DNA of 64,000 nucleotides, taken from Torymus aiolomorphi (lineage: Eukaryota; Arthropoda; Insecta; Hymenoptera; Torymidae). The notes beneath the pieces are model-generated. The model saw only the letters and a list, made by a program, of their open reading frames with translations, had not been told where the DNA came from and searched no databases. The DNA lies in contig CM070877.1 in NCBI GenBank assembly GCA_036365515.1, positions 10,201,101 to 10,265,100 of the forward strand, written 5' to 3'. Of the stretch, positions 12,621-24,389 are shown piece by piece; positions within the stretch are counted from its first letter, which is position 1; each line of letters begins with the position of its first letter. A program made the translations under genes and the position numbers.

Positions 12621-12639
12621 TACGTTTTTTATTTCTCGT

Positions 12640-13340
12640 ATATTATAATAAACTGAGCAAGTAGCTAGATATTGAAGAAAAATTTTTCCACACGTCAGAA
12701 CCACCGAACAACATAAACAATAAATCAAAAACTTAACAAAACCCCCTTAGCACCTAAACCCCATTCCCTCTATCTCCATAACCCTCCACATAATAAATAT
12801 ATACAACTAAAACCGCCAGCCGAGCGGTCGCGCTTGGCCGAGCGATTTCTCGCAGCTCTCAAACGGTACAATACCTCCTCCTCTCTCTCTCCCTCGAGAA
12901 AAGCGTTGTCACCGCGAGCATCTCCCGCGACCGATGAAAAGCAGCGCGGCTGTTCTCGGAATCGTCCGAAAGCCGACAATTTTCCAAATCAGCGGTTCTT
13001 TTCGGCCGCGCGGACACGCTACAGCAGTCCCGTCATCAAAGTGGAAAAAAAAGAAAGAAAAGAAAAAAGCGAGATGAGCGGCGATTAGACACTATACCTA
13101 GGTATATATACAATAGAAGTAGACCGGTCTCGAGACACTTTCACCGCCATCAGTTGTGTATATATTATACGCGCGCGATCGATCGATCGCTCCAGAATAT
13201 TTTATCATCGATAGCCATCGCCGGAGCAGATTATACATGGAATGACCCAGGTGTATATATATGTACGTACGAAGGATGTACGCGTATACGTGTGTGTACG
13301 TATGTAATGGCGAGTAATGACTTTCTATCTCGGCTGATCT
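12640..13340. other. Skew unit
   Basis: A/C-rich arm 12690-12800, CpG core 12810-13090 followed by TATATA/CGATCGATCG patches, weaker G-rich arm after 13300. Confidence 0.45.
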
Positions 13341-13780
13341 AGTTGAGAAGGGGAAACGGAAATTAGATTAAGTCGGTGCCCGCGCGACTGCCTGCGTATG
13401 CGTAATATATACGTTTCAAACGCAAGTGTCTGTGCGTATATATACGCATGCAACGTGTATCTATTTGGAGCGGTAGAAATTTCAAATTGCATTTAAATAT
13501 TTATCGACCGCTCGCGTATGCGTGCATGCTTGTGCTATTTAAAATTGTCTCGAGAGAATGCGAGTAAGTAGACTCGTTTTCGGTTTGTAGATAAATTTAA
13601 CATTGTAAGCAGTCTTGTTTTCTGTACTTTAATATATTGATTACTGCCGGTAGTGTAGTGCTATGTATGGGATCCCGATAACACGTGTTTCATGGTAATT
13701 TATATACAGTGAGAGTAGATAATTTGGCGTTCGCTTGGTATTTAGGTGGTAATTCGAATCATTAGCGCCTTGTATCGCAC
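13341..13780. other. Unassigned stretch
   Basis: CpG and GCGTATATATACGC patches at 13380-13450, otherwise AT-rich. No gene seen. Confidence 0.4.
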
Positions 13781-13789
13781 GTATCTCAA

Positions 13790-14250
13790 CAAGTTTGCTA
13801 AGTACCTAAAAAAACCACAAATACATCAACCTCATCGTCACTGCCCGACAGGCTATGGACAGCTCAGCGCGCATCACGCCGACACACATCGCACCAGCTG
13901 CTGCAGACGCGCGCAACTCGCCCTCCTGCTTGCCTAGAGCGGCGGCGGCGTAATGCAGCTAAATGGGTTAATATGCACATCCGCGTATCGCGCATTATAC
14001 GCTGCTGCGTCGTTGTCGTCCTCGCTGTCCAGATGAATCCGGAGGAACGCGGCGGCTGTTACTTTTTTTTTCCTTTTTGTACTTTCCGTCGTGGGAGAAT
14101 TGAATGGGAAATTTGTTTTTCAGGGGAGACTGGAGTAGGTTTAACCGGATTTAAGGTTAGGTCAAGTTGAGCTGGATTCGGTCGGAGTGTGGTGGCGGCT
14201 GATAAAGAACCGGCGGGATTAGATTATCCGGGTTAGTGGATCGACGAGGC
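13790..14250. other. Skew unit
   Basis: A/C-rich arm 13790-13930, CpG core 13930-14040, G/T-rich arm 14090-14240 carrying AAGGTTAGGTC at about 14152. Confidence 0.5.
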
Positions 14251-14254
14251 GGCT

Positions 14255-14690
14255 GGTGTGTTTTTTTATCTCGGTGATAAAGCGTTCGCAGCGTTCGCTG
14301 AATTCGTTAATATTCCTGATAAACCTCTATTCGACGACTATTGTCCAGAAGAAAGAAAAACACAGACCGCTTATAGAGACTATCTCTTTTATCCACTTCC
14401 TGTTCCTGTTTCCATTACACGCGGAGACGTCTCCCAAAACGAAGCCCCGCGGCTGTAGCTCATACTTTTACACCTATACCTATGGAACAGCGCGGGATTA
14501 TCGCACAGCGCTCGCTGTTTGCCGAGTCTCTGGGCGTTTCCAGAGCCGTCGCGTGACGTCGAGGCGGTCGCTTGTCATCGTCGCGCGCGCAACCGAGAAT
14601 TAGAAAGTGTGCGGCTGTGTGTACGTACAATAAGTACGCGAAATGTCGACGATATTTGGCAATCGATTGTATATATACGCCCCGCGCATA
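14255..14690. other. Unassigned stretch
   Basis: T/C-rich then CpG-containing sequence. Overlapping open frames lack recognisable protein features. Confidence 0.4.
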
Positions 14691-14703
14691 AAAAAATTTG
14701 TGG

Positions 14704-14749
14704 GCCATATATTGCCCACAGTGTTGGACAAGTATGGGCAATATATGGC
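14704..14749. repeat. 15-bp inverted repeat
   Basis: GCCATATATTGCCCA and its exact complement are separated by 16 bases. Related strings (GGCAATATTGG, CCCATATTAGTCCC) follow up to 14852. This may be the edge of another mobile element, but no second end was identified. Confidence 0.6.
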
Positions 14750-14859
14750 AATATTGGCTTCGATTCCTGAGCCGAATTCGCGCCGGAATCAGGCCATAGT
14801 ATTCCCACCAGTATCGCAGATAGTTCCCATATTAGTCCCATATTTATTTTCATGAAAAC

Positions 14860-14909
14860 CAAAAAAAAAAAAAAAAAAAAACAAACAAACAAAAAAATAA
14901 ATAAATAAG
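14860..14909 (+). repeat. A-rich tract
   Basis: About 21 A followed by CAAA and TAAA units, next to the composite tRNA-bearing element. Confidence 0.85.
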
Positions 14910-14953
14910 CGTAAAAAACAATCCTATTGTGCATGTACTGTGACTGCAATATA

Positions 14954-15040
14954 TAAAAAAAAAATTTTTTGAATGGATTCGAACCTTGAACCTTTGAATT
15001 ACTAGACTTGCTACCGATTGAGCTATTTAGTTATGTTTAC
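14954..15040 (-). repeat. tRNA-derived, SINE-head-like sequence (left arm)
   Basis: On the minus strand: ACTAAATAGCTCAATCGGTAGC, then GGTTCGAATCC and a T-run terminator. The D-arm and T-loop consensus are clear. The acceptor and anticodon stems do not pair, so this is not a functional tRNA gene. Pol III transcription leftward, out of the element, is possible. Confidence 0.7.
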
Positions 15041-15045
15041 ATCAA

Positions 15046-15593
15046 CCCGAACGGAAAATGAATAGGAAATGCCTTAGATGTTTGTAAGGGCCCAATGAGG
15101 TTCTCTGTAAGGGTCCCAAGCAAGGCGCGTAACGGCGCTCCCGTTCGGCCCTGATAGTAATGATAGGGCCTTAGTGACGCCGGACAAACGACGTATAAGG
15201 GCTATTTCATGTCGCCCTGACTATGAACTGACGTTCATTCCTGGATCCCCGCCCTACAAAAGCCTTAAAATCACATTGACGTGGTTTCATTTTTGGGGTT
15301 ACAATAAATTTTCACGGTATTGTTACTTTATCGTTATTACGCGGGTAACTTGTCTAAAACAACTTAATGATGATTTCTTAATCATTTCGGGCGACTTTAG
15401 AGCTTTGCGCGAGATTAGTTATTTAATGCAGGAAATTAAGAAGAAATAACAAGTCCGAATGAACTGCCAGGGCTGCGTAGACGCCCCATTACTCGCATTA
15501 CATCGGGCCTTGCGAGGACGTCAGGACCTTGTTATTTTTTCTAGAACATCGGACAAAACCCTAGTGTTAGCCCTAAGTCAATTTCCGTTCGGG
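15046..15593. mobile_element. Putative TIR insert between direct copies of a tRNA-like A box
   Basis: The ends CCCGAACGGAAAATGA and its near-complement TCAATTTCCGTTCGGG are inverted. The insert is bracketed by a direct duplication of about 40 bases (15004-15045 and 15592-15635, both reading ...GAGCTATTTAGTTAYGTTTACATCAA). That is too long for a normal target duplication and suggests recombination between copies. Interior GGGCC-rich strings are unassigned. Confidence 0.45.
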
Positions 15594-15595
15594 AC

Positions 15596-15759
15596 TTGCT
15601 CGTTACCGACTGAGCTATTTAGTTACGTTTACATCAAAGGATCAAATGGAGGTTGATACTTGAAGGACATGATCAATTCGTTTCAGATTACAGCATATAA
15701 CCTCCATTTGATGCTTTGATGTAAAAATAACTAAATAGCTCAGTCGGTAGCGAGCGAAG
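15596..15759. repeat. Hairpin formed by partial and full tRNA-like arms
   Basis: Arms of about 60 bases (15596-15655 against 15700-15759) contain the A box ACCGACTGAGCTATTTAG and its complement plus CAAATGGAGGTT and its complement. The loop is about 45 bases. Confidence 0.75.
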
Positions 15760-15812
15760 TCTAGTAATTCAAAGGTTCGAGGTTCGAATCCACTTAATTT
15801 TTTTTTTTTTTT
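15731..15812 (+). repeat. tRNA-derived, SINE-head-like sequence (right arm)
   Basis: A box TAGCTCAGTCGG at 15736, B box GGTTCGAATCC at 15781, T-run at 15798-15812. GCTC/GAGC can pair as a D stem; the other stems are poor. GGTTCGA is duplicated in tandem just before the B box. Points outward (rightward). Confidence 0.7.
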
Positions 15813-15836
15813 ACAGTGACAATACGTGCTCAATAG

Positions 15837-16790
15837 CGTATCGCCGATTAGGGTGTCAATATATGAGTTACAGCAGTGCGGATTCGCGTAATTTGACATA
15901 AATATGAAACGAAAGGCGATTGAGTGAAGCTGCTAATTTTGTGATGTTTCAAGGTCAATTCCAGCCAATCGTTCAATTTATATAAGTTCTTATTATAAGT
16001 ATTTCAAAAACCCACCGCGCGATAGATGCACTTACTCATACATATAGACACGTACACATTCGTCGAGTGTTTACCCACACTCTCGTGTCCGCGCGGCGGC
16101 AAAAATCCCGAACGCTTGCGCGCGCGTGTAAATAAAGTGCTTGTTCATCGTCGTTTTCATGCATCAATCAATCACGTAAATGAGAGCGCGCCGCCGCATT
16201 AAAAGTATAAATCATCGTCGTCGCGCGCGCGCGCGCGCGCAGAGCGAAAATAAATAGTCGCTCGGGCGATAAAAACGCGCTGAAATTTGTATATAAATTA
16301 GTCGCCGCGTTATTTCCGCGAGCAATTTTCATCTTTCACAAATGCGTCTGGTAATAGCGCGGAGTGATAACTTTTTTTTTCTCTCTCTCTCTCACTCCCT
16401 TCGATTTCGCGGTTCGCTTAGCATTCAATTACGCGCCGGCGCTATATTGACAAATTGCAGCGATTATTGTGTTAATTTGTCTTGGCCGCGGCGGATGAAA
16501 AATTGAAGATGATATTGCCGGTCGACGCGTTGCGTAATTTAGCACTTTGGGTAAAATAAATATTGAAATTGACTCTGTAACGTCAAATTAAAATCTATAC
16601 ATATATACGTATGCGACAGGAAATTGGTAGAAAAAATCGATTTGATATCTGTCCAATTGGAAGTCTCGTTTTAATCAGAAGTATTTGAGTAAAAAATGAC
16701 TCGATGTTAGTAATTAATTTTTTTTTTTAGCTAACTACCAATTAGACAGTTCAATCGTGTTAGTGTGACGACTTGTACGGCCATTTTCAA
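15837..16790. other. Unassigned stretch with CpG-rich patch
   Basis: The patch 16030-16460 mixes CGCG runs with AT-rich strings (ATCAATCAATCACG near 16165, ATAAATTAG near 16293). It resembles insect regulatory DNA but nothing specific can be claimed. The rest is AT-rich. Confidence 0.35.
16225..16241. repeat. (CG)n run
   Basis: Eight CG units. Long CG runs are unusual in methylated genomes and fit low germline methylation here. Confidence 0.9.
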
Positions 16791-16799
16791 TTTTCAATT

Positions 16800-17400
16800 T
16801 TAATACATACAATCATAACCTTAAAAACCCTTAGACTGAAAAAAATCGTCCTACGAATAAATCTTTGCTCGAACACGCAACGTTTATCCGACCGACAGAT
16901 GAAAATGGATTTCCCGCTTATCTATATACAAACCCACACCCACAAACACGCACAATGAAATCTCGTGTAATATATAATGGCCCATTACGATTCGTCCGGT
17001 TTCTTTCTTCTCTCTCCCCTCTTTCTCTCCTTCTCCGCATTATCGGGGAGAGATAAACGCGCGATAGCGGCCCGATAAAATTGGGTGAAAAAATGCTCGG
17101 CTTTGCTGCTCATCGCTTGCCAGTGTAAGTGTAAATGTATGTATACGTATACACACAGTGAGAGAGAGAGAGTCGAGTGCTTTTTTCCTCGTTTAACCTG
17201 AGAGCCCGGCTTCCTGCCTGGCAACAAGAACGCGTGCGCATGGCTGTGCCGGAGAAACGAGTGCGTGGAATAATGGCGGAGTTTGTTGAGTTTATGGGCT
17301 GTTTGCTGCAGAAATTGTGGGTGGTTTTCTTTCTGGTTGTTGAATGAAATTTGATATGGTCAAGTGTTTTGATGACTCGAAGATAGTTTTTTTTTTTTCT
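16800..17400. other. Skew unit
   Basis: A/C-rich arm 16860-16960, pyrimidine and CpG core 16985-17230, G/T-rich arm 17260-17370. Confidence 0.5.
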
Positions 17401-17409
17401 TAATAATAC

Positions 17410-17630
17410 AATTAGAAATTTCGAATTATTGATGACCCATAAATGCCATGTCTTGATTATATTAAGTTTTTTATAGTCACCAATTATACCAATTACTCGC
17501 TAATAAATTGAAGAGTAAAATAACTGTTCAAAATTGACAACTTGATACCGTAGAAAAACGGAGTCAATTTAAAACATCAGTGTTTCTATAGAGGCCATCT
17601 ATAATTTGAAAACGGTTTCTATCGTTATTC
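17410..17630. other. AT-rich spacer
   Basis: No feature seen. Confidence 0.45.
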
Positions 17631-17639
17631 AATTACGCA

Positions 17640-18370
17640 TACACAAACCAATTTAACAAAGCACACTGACACATTCTAAACTACCTCGTATCATTTCCGC
17701 CCTACCAGGGATCCCATATCTCTAAAACAATACAGCCGAAGCCACTCGTCCCCGCCAGAAAGAGAACGCGGCGCAACTTAATATCGAGAAAGACATTACC
17801 GGGGCATTATCCGCGACTGTACCTCGCGAGATCGCAGGGATATAAAGCCCGCCCGCGGGGGGCGAACAAAAGTAAAGGAACCGGAAGAAGAAGAAGAAGA
17901 AGACTGCAGAGCGCGTAATAAAAGGGGTTCCGCGAGCTCGCGGGATTATCGATTCTCAGCCCGCGAGAGAGTAGTGGTAGCGGTAGTTGCCCGGGGAACG
18001 GCGAAACCCGTGGAACTGGGTCGCGAGCTGATCCACCTCCTCCTCCTCCGCGCTTTTCGTGAATTCTATTTCTGTGCAAGCAGGGGGTATAGGTTTGGGT
18101 AGGTATACTGCGAGGCTTTTTCCTGGAAAGGATGAAGAGTGAGATCCTAGGAGAGCTGCCCCCCTTCCTGGGGTACAATGGAGGTCGCCAGGAATGGGAA
18201 GATGAATGGGAAGAATATCGAGTTGTGGTTGTTGGGGGATTTTGGAGGAAATGGTGCAAAGGATTCTTTGGTGGGTAATCGTGTGAGTTTGGTTTTTCGA
18301 GATGATGCATGGGGGTTTCGAGTGAAGGTTAGTGAAAGAGTAAGAAGATGTAATGGTCAGGGTTGGATTC
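17640..18370. other. Skew unit, strong
   Basis: Counted: 17641-17700 has C19 and G4; 18181-18240 has G26 and C4. Core 17770-18010 includes GAA repeats at 17886-17902. Confidence 0.6.
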
Positions 18371-18985
18371 AGGTATAATATTATCGAGGTTTTTATGTAC
18401 GTAAAAAGAGTAGAGCATTTTGTGAGAAAGTAGATACTTTATTGATGTCGGGTTATACAGATGAAATGCATGAAAAATTAATTTGGTTATGTAAGATAAG
18501 GTTCAGAATGTGATTGAGGTTAAACTCAACTAAAAACTTCGAGATTTTAATTTTCAAATAATACATTGCCACGAAGAAATGTCGAGGTTTAAAATAAAGA
18601 AACGCGTTGCAATTTATCATCGGCTTAAGCAGCTTTGTATATCGTAAAGTCGATTCCCGCTTAACATTACTATTCAAGAAAATAGATGGAGAAGTCACGT
18701 AAACAACTCATAACAATTCGTTTTCTGCACGTCAAAACTGGCAAACGTATCATTTATCCTCATTATATAACACCTGAACAATGCGCCAAACGTTTACCAC
18801 CGACTGATACGATAATTTATGATAAATAATCCTTATAGAAAATATGTATTTCAAAGATACGAATTTTAAACCTGTTTTTTTAATGAATATAAATGCATTC
18901 TTAATGATATACCTTGTAAAAGACAATTTTTCCGCAAGATATAAAATATTATACAAAAGATTTAACTTTTAAAAATCAGCACTAT
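18371..18985. other. AT-rich spacer
   Basis: AT-rich sequence without recognisable repeat or coding signal. Confidence 0.45.
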
Positions 18986-18989
18986 ACGT

Positions 18990-19560
18990 CCATATTCTCT
19001 TTTACGTTCTAAACATACGTTTAAATAATGTATTAGACAGCAACCAGCGCATTACCAAGAAATTCGCTAAAAATTCCTAGCGGATCCGAAACCCGTTCAC
19101 GCGCATTTTCAAAACTTCTCCTCAACTAAGGAGAAGAAAAAAAAAGCTGCTCTCGGTGCATCGCGACACATCGAGCAGCCGGCGCCGAGTTCTATTCTCA
19201 GCGTCGGTGACGTCGCTCGGCAGCGTGCGTTACGTACACCGCATGCTCGCGCACGGAGAGAGAAAAAAAATAACGAAGAGAGCCCAGGCACATAGCTGCG
19301 TGTAGCGGTTGCGCGGATATAACGAACGCCGCGTTAAATTGCAAAATCTCATTAGGCCTAACTGCACGAGCGGCGAGGAAAACGCAACGGTAGGGTATAG
19401 CTGTACGCAAATTGCGCGTGTGCATGTGTTTCAAGATCAAAGGTAATTTGGGTTGTCGAATTTCGCTGGTGCGGTATGGTGAGGGTTTATTGTTGAATGA
19501 GGTGGCGAATTGTCGGGTGGTGAGTTGATTGCCAATTGAGGATTCGATCACTTGCTATGA
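18990..19560. other. Skew unit
   Basis: Weak A/C arm to 19130, CpG core 19150-19420, pronounced G/T-rich arm 19440-19550. Confidence 0.5.
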
Positions 19561-19835
19561 TTAAAAGTCGATTGAATAGTTCGGAAAATTAAATTAACCG
19601 ATTCTTAAATTAAGTGAATTCAAGTGTTATCCAGCTGCTCTATATACTTGTCTTTCAAATTGTGTTATATGAGATGAAAGACTATTCAAATTCTCCTTAA
19701 TCACCTCGTTAAAACGCAAAAAACGTCTTTTTTTAGTGAATTTAATTATGCTTTAGAAACTAAAAAAAGATCTTTTGAAATTTTTGTTACATTCAATCTT
19801 ATAATGTCAATTTCAAGCCTTTTCATAAGCAACCA
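19561..19835. other. AT-rich spacer
   Basis: No feature seen. Confidence 0.45.
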
Positions 19836-19839
19836 GTCT

Positions 19840-20600
19840 TAAACAGTTCTACCACCCTTCTCATTTAATAGTACATTTACACACATTTTTTAATATTTAC
19901 ATTATCACGCTTTTATTTATCACCTAACCTAGAAACCAAAACACCTTTCAACGATATTTTCTCCAAACCCTCCCAACAAAGTGAATCATCGACTCAACCT
20001 ACTCCATTTCAACTCTTCACTCTAAAGGATGTGTTTACTTCTGCGAAGCGTAATAAAACAACAACTGGCAGAGGATAGCTCATGTAGGTAGGTAGCAGTA
20101 GTAGTTCTATACCGGCACACCAGCAGCGTTTTCAATTATTCTACTCCTCAATAGACCGATTGTCTGCCGCCCGAGTGTCGCAAAACGACTCTCGTCGTCC
20201 ATTGTCTCATCCGCTGCCTGCGATGTATATATATAATAAACGGGTTCGCGTGACTTTCGTTAATGGCATTTCGATTATCGTCGCGTGCGCGAATTATTTT
20301 TTCCCCCTCTCTCTCTTCTCTCTCGGGAAAGAGCGGAGAAGAAGGAAAAAAACGAACGCCACTGTTTATTTTGCGTTTTACGCGCCTCATGCCTTCGAGT
20401 TACTCACGACGACGACGAAGGAGAAGAAGAAGAATGGAATGCACGAAGAGCGGGTTTCGTCGCACGCAGGTAGATCCTTGACGGGTTTGTGTGACGCAAA
20501 CTCACCTGCAACAGAAAAGGAAAATAGTTTGCGTTAGGTTTCGATGGGTTTGTTTGTTCTAAGAAAGTTATATATTTGTATAACCAAGTTATGTGTTCAA
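19840..20600. other. Skew unit containing a recursive splice site
   Basis: A/C-rich arm 19840-20010 with CACCTAACCTAG at 19921, CpG core 20150-20480, short T/G-rich arm to 20580. The recursive-splice-like site at 20498-20538 sits at the right edge of the core. Confidence 0.45.
20498..20538 (-). other. Recursive (zero-length-exon) splice site A
   Basis: On the minus strand: CTAAC, about 27 bases later the tract TTTTCCTTTTCTGTTGCAG, directly followed by GTGAGTTT (junction between 20506 and 20505). Acceptor and donor consensus are fused as CAG|GTGAGT. Such sites split removal of very long introns into steps in Drosophila. It could instead be the end of a short undetected exon, but upstream sequence is a typical acceptor tract. 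Confidence 0.7.
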
Positions 20601-20789
20601 ATGTCAATCAGTTATCTAGAAGTGTGTATTTTTCCGACACCAAAGTAGTTACATTTCATGACTTTTATAATTATGCACATTAGTTACTCAGTGATATAGT
20701 TACGTTAATACTGATTTTGCAACTAATATGGTATCATATGAATAACTTATACAATTCTACAAATATCATTCGAGTCAGCTACTCAACTA

Positions 20790-21300
20790 TATTCACCACA
20801 TTAACGTCACTTCATCCACGATTAATAATTCCATCGCCAAGATTCCGACGCACTTGAATCGCAAATAGCCGCGCGCACTTCATCAATCCCAGCGCATCCT
20901 CAATAACCCTAAAATTACCCCCAAAAAAAATACGACGACGGCATCGTAAAAATCCGTCAAGAGCCTCCGGCTGGAACACGAAAAAACGCAGCAGAGCGCA
21001 TCCGCGCGACTTATTTTCGCCTGCGTCTCTAAAAATATACGCGTGCAGAGTCGTTGATCCCCGGACTCTCGAAATTCGACCGCCGTGTATAGGTATTCGT
21101 ATGTGCAGAGACGCGACTAATTGACGGTAAATGTGTATGAGATATTTTTAAAGAAAATGTGTGAAATTTTGAGGTTAGGTTACGTGTTCAATGTAGCAAG
21201 TGGAACGGATGAATTGAATTTGCTCTAAATGGAGTACATGAATTTGCAAAACTGAGATGATAATTATTCAACAAAAGTGAAGTAGTAAGTAGGGCACGTT
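20790..21300. other. Skew unit
   Basis: A/C-rich arm 20790-20930, CpG core 20930-21110, G/T-rich arm 21120-21300 carrying GAGGTTAGGTTACG at 21172. Confidence 0.55.
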
Positions 21301-21609
21301 TAATTTTCCAAGTATGGATATCGAAAATTTCAATGTGCAATAATAGTGGTCTGATATTCTTGGGCTATAAAGTCGTGATTTATGTCAAATCTTAAACTAT
21401 GCAACATAAAGACCACCCGGTGCTAGACGCCACAGATGAAGATCTCTTGCAGGAGACTAATGACGACTTTTGTTTCTGCTTCTTTAAATATACGATATTA
21501 AATTATTGAATTTTGAAAACGGTTAGTTACTATTTTTGAACTGATATACAGCATTGTATGATATTAGTTGAACAGTTTACCAATCCATCGAATGATTGTT
21601 ACAGTTTTA

Positions 21610-21756
21610 AGGTAATCTAACAAAGTTTTAACAACCCATCATTTCAACATCTCTAATCCATTTTCAAACCATCAACAAAGCTCAGAGAAACAACAGCTAC
21701 ATTTATTTGATCGCCATTGCAACTAAACCCTCGCACTTCCTCTTCTCGCAATCCAT

Positions 21757-21833
<77 letters not shown>

Positions 21834-22340
21834 CTCTTCTTCTCTTCCCAACTGCACCTAACCACCACAATGCAGTTCTCGACACAGCCGAGTCAGCGAC
21901 TCCCTGCCTACCGTTAGACAGCACCGCTCTCTTTCTCGCTTGTTCTCTGTATCCCTATTAGCCTTGCGCCGCGTATTCTTACACGCTCGGGGAATTCCGT
22001 TTACGAGCCACTTCCCGCTTGCCTCTCCCTCCTATCCTCTCTATGAGCCAAGGACAATCAGTGCGGCTTCCGGTACTATATGGCCAACGACGACGATGGC
22101 TTTGCGTTTTCGCGAGCGCTTTTCGGGAACGATATTGCAACGCGTGAGAAGCGATGACATAACGCTGTGTGAGATCATCTGGTTCGAGTGATTCTCTGTT
22201 CTCTGCTCTCGTTGGAAACTACAGGCGGCTCTGGAATTCGAAAGTTGTAAGAGACCTTGGCAGACGTTCGCACGAGTAGTTCCAGTTAGCTTTTTTCTTT
22301 TTTGTTATTTTTAGCGTGGAGAGAGAGAGAGAATTGATGT
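21610..22340. other. Skew unit with long CT repeat
   Basis: C-rich left arm 21610-21900 holding the (CT)35 repeat, core 21900-22150, weak right arm. Confidence 0.4.
21761..21830 (+). repeat. (CT)35 microsatellite
   Basis: Seventy uninterrupted bases of CT on the plus strand. Frames through it encode only Leu-Ser or Glu-Arg repeats. Confidence 0.98.
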
Positions 22341-23225
22341 AATGCGCAGCGAAATGCGGTGATAAAAGAAATCATGTGAATCACTGAGCAGAATAAGTGT
22401 ATCATTTTGCAGCGATAACTGTAAAGAGACGCGCGCCGTTTTCGAATGATCGTTCCGAGTATCAATCAGCGCTCGTTAGAGCCGCGACCAAACAAGCCGA
22501 GGATAAATAGTTTCCGTCAACGGCTGGGGGGTAACCGTCGCGGCTAATTTTTGCGCGCGCTCGCGCGAGCAGGTATATGCGTGGAATTGACGTGCTAAAG
22601 CAGAGGAAGGATGCACCATGCCAGAAAGTAAAAGTAGAAGTATACGAGAATAGGAATTATGACACGAGAGAATTGAAAACTTAGGGTTTAATAATTCTTT
22701 TAAATATCGAAAATCTTCAAATTAAAGAAGTCTGTGTCTATGAGGTCTTATAAATCAAGGAGCGCGGGAGTACTCCGAAGGCAAGTATGTGTACAAGAAT
22801 GTAGAAGAAGCCTGAGGGACGACCGCTCTAGTCATATATTGAAATGGGTGTGCAAGAATTTCATTAATTTTTTTCAAACATACCTTAATAAATTTAAATT
22901 CTGTTCAGTAAATCACACATCTATATAATTGACCACAATCAATCGTTCCTCATAAATTAAAACACTTGACACTTTGAATGCTGACAATATATTATATAAG
23001 CATTTTCTTACTCGTACACCGATTTGTTGAGCTTTTTGAAACATTAAAATTATATTTTTTTAATATGAAATAATTCATTCTTTTGAACTAAAGTTATATA
23101 ATGTCATGAAAAAAATACATCTTCCTGTGAGTCGTACACCACTACAGGGAAAAGGTTTCTTTAAAATTTTATACGACCCAATATGACCCGTGCTGCACTT
23201 AAAGTGTCAAAAAGCATATCGACAT
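22341..23225. other. Unassigned, mostly AT-rich
   Basis: CpG patch at 22420-22580 (GCGCGCGCTCGCGCGAGC), then AT-rich sequence with no feature seen. Confidence 0.4.
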
Positions 23226-23229
23226 TTCG

Positions 23230-23610
23230 ACAATCTCCCACTTCCACGATAAAACTATACGATTCCTGAATCCCAATCGTCGCCATCCGATCCGCAAATC
23301 CTCGTTTTTTCTCCCATGCCCGAAGACCGCACATCCTGTAGACCGAGGCTATTTGCGCGCAGTGCGCACGCGCTCACCGGAAGTGGCCTAATCGGCCCTT
23401 AGTTTGCGCAGTACAGTTACCTGCGCGAGCAGCCAAGTCTCGTGGAGTGCCGGTGTACGTCGGTGTAAATTCAGCCGGAGTTGCGAAGGGTTGTCTGAAA
23501 TTGCGCAATGGCTGATTTCATTGCCGGGTGGAGCGCTTGATTTGGTTTCTGCGGTGAGGGAGGTTTATGGGATTCGCAGTTTTTGAGGTTAAGGTGTGTT
23601 GTCGTTTACA
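23230..23610. other. Skew unit
   Basis: A/C-rich arm 23230-23340, core 23340-23480, G/T-rich arm 23490-23610 ending in GAGGTTAAGGTG. Confidence 0.5.
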
Positions 23611-23769
23611 ATTTGATTTTGAAGCGAATCGCTGTTTAACGGATTCCTTTATTCTACGAAACACTAAAATTTCTATTCTACTACAAAGTTCCAATGCCTA
23701 CCATCATCGTAGTAACAACCCAGAAGTTAATATCCATGTTATCGTTTCAGAGATTCTAAAATAAGAATC

Positions 23770-24290
23770 TCGAAAGATTCAATCACCACCGAGTCAATAT
23801 CCCGAGTCATTTAAAAATACGCCACGCGGAGCTTTTAAACTTCGGAGAAAAGCATTTAAAACCCCGCAGCCTCGTCTCTCACTCTCTTCCTTCTCCAAAC
23901 ACATGTCCGCGCGATCAGCTGGCCGGCACACACGTGGTCCAGCCCCTCTTTTTCCTGTTCCGGCTTGTGTCCCCCTCGTACGTGTGTGTTAGTGTGTATA
24001 TACACCAACGTCTTTAGAACGCCGTTCTCCTTCATTTATCAATTTTAACGTTTCTCGCATCCCCAGGAGAGGATTTTGAAATTCGTTGAAAGTTCGTTTC
24101 TGTGACGGTTTACTAAGTGATTACGGGGGAGATGCTAATTGTAGGGGGGAAAGATGAAGCGTGTGAGGAAGTTTTCCTCGTGTGAATGGAAGATAAATAT
24201 ATGGTTTGGGTGTCGGAATGAGGTTTGGCCTATTTGGGTGATCTCTTTTTTACGAGTGAAGTTGTTTGGAGGTAATAAAAAATGATTAGC
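23770..24290. other. Skew unit, strong
   Basis: C-rich arm 23770-23960; right arm 24121-24180 has G24 and C6 by count. Confidence 0.55.
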
Positions 24291-24389
24291 GTTCACGGAA
24301 AAAGTAAAATGGGCGGAGGTCCGTTTAGTAATAAAATTAATTAAAATGTTTCAGACTATGACTATTTTCTTTGTTATAACGTAAAAAAA

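Larger units (their letters stand above)
14923..15836. mobile_element. Composite foldback with tRNA-like arms
   Basis: About 123-base inverted arms, 14923-15045 and 15714-15836, each contain in order TTTGATGTAAA, a tRNA-like sequence, a T-run and a CAGTGACAATACGTGC-like tail. Read outward, both arms have an A box (TAGCTCARTCGG) and a B box (GGTTCGAATCC). The interior holds a further inverted-repeat insert (15046-15593) and a partial third arm copy (15592-15635). Two short open frames inside (15174-15449 and 15459-15656) have no recognisable domain. Confidence 0.65.

Noticed and set aside
13800..13822. Possible recursive site (minus strand, TTTTTTTAG then GTACTT)
   Set aside because: Poor donor and no branch-point-like CTAAY at the right distance.
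15174..15449. 91-codon frame inside the tRNA-bearing composite
   Set aside because: Considered as transposase or reverse-transcriptase remnant, but no motif of either is visible.
21172..21184. Interstitial telomere repeat (TTAGG)
   Set aside because: Only two units; it belongs to the dispersed GAGGTTAGGTT motif rather than a telomeric array.
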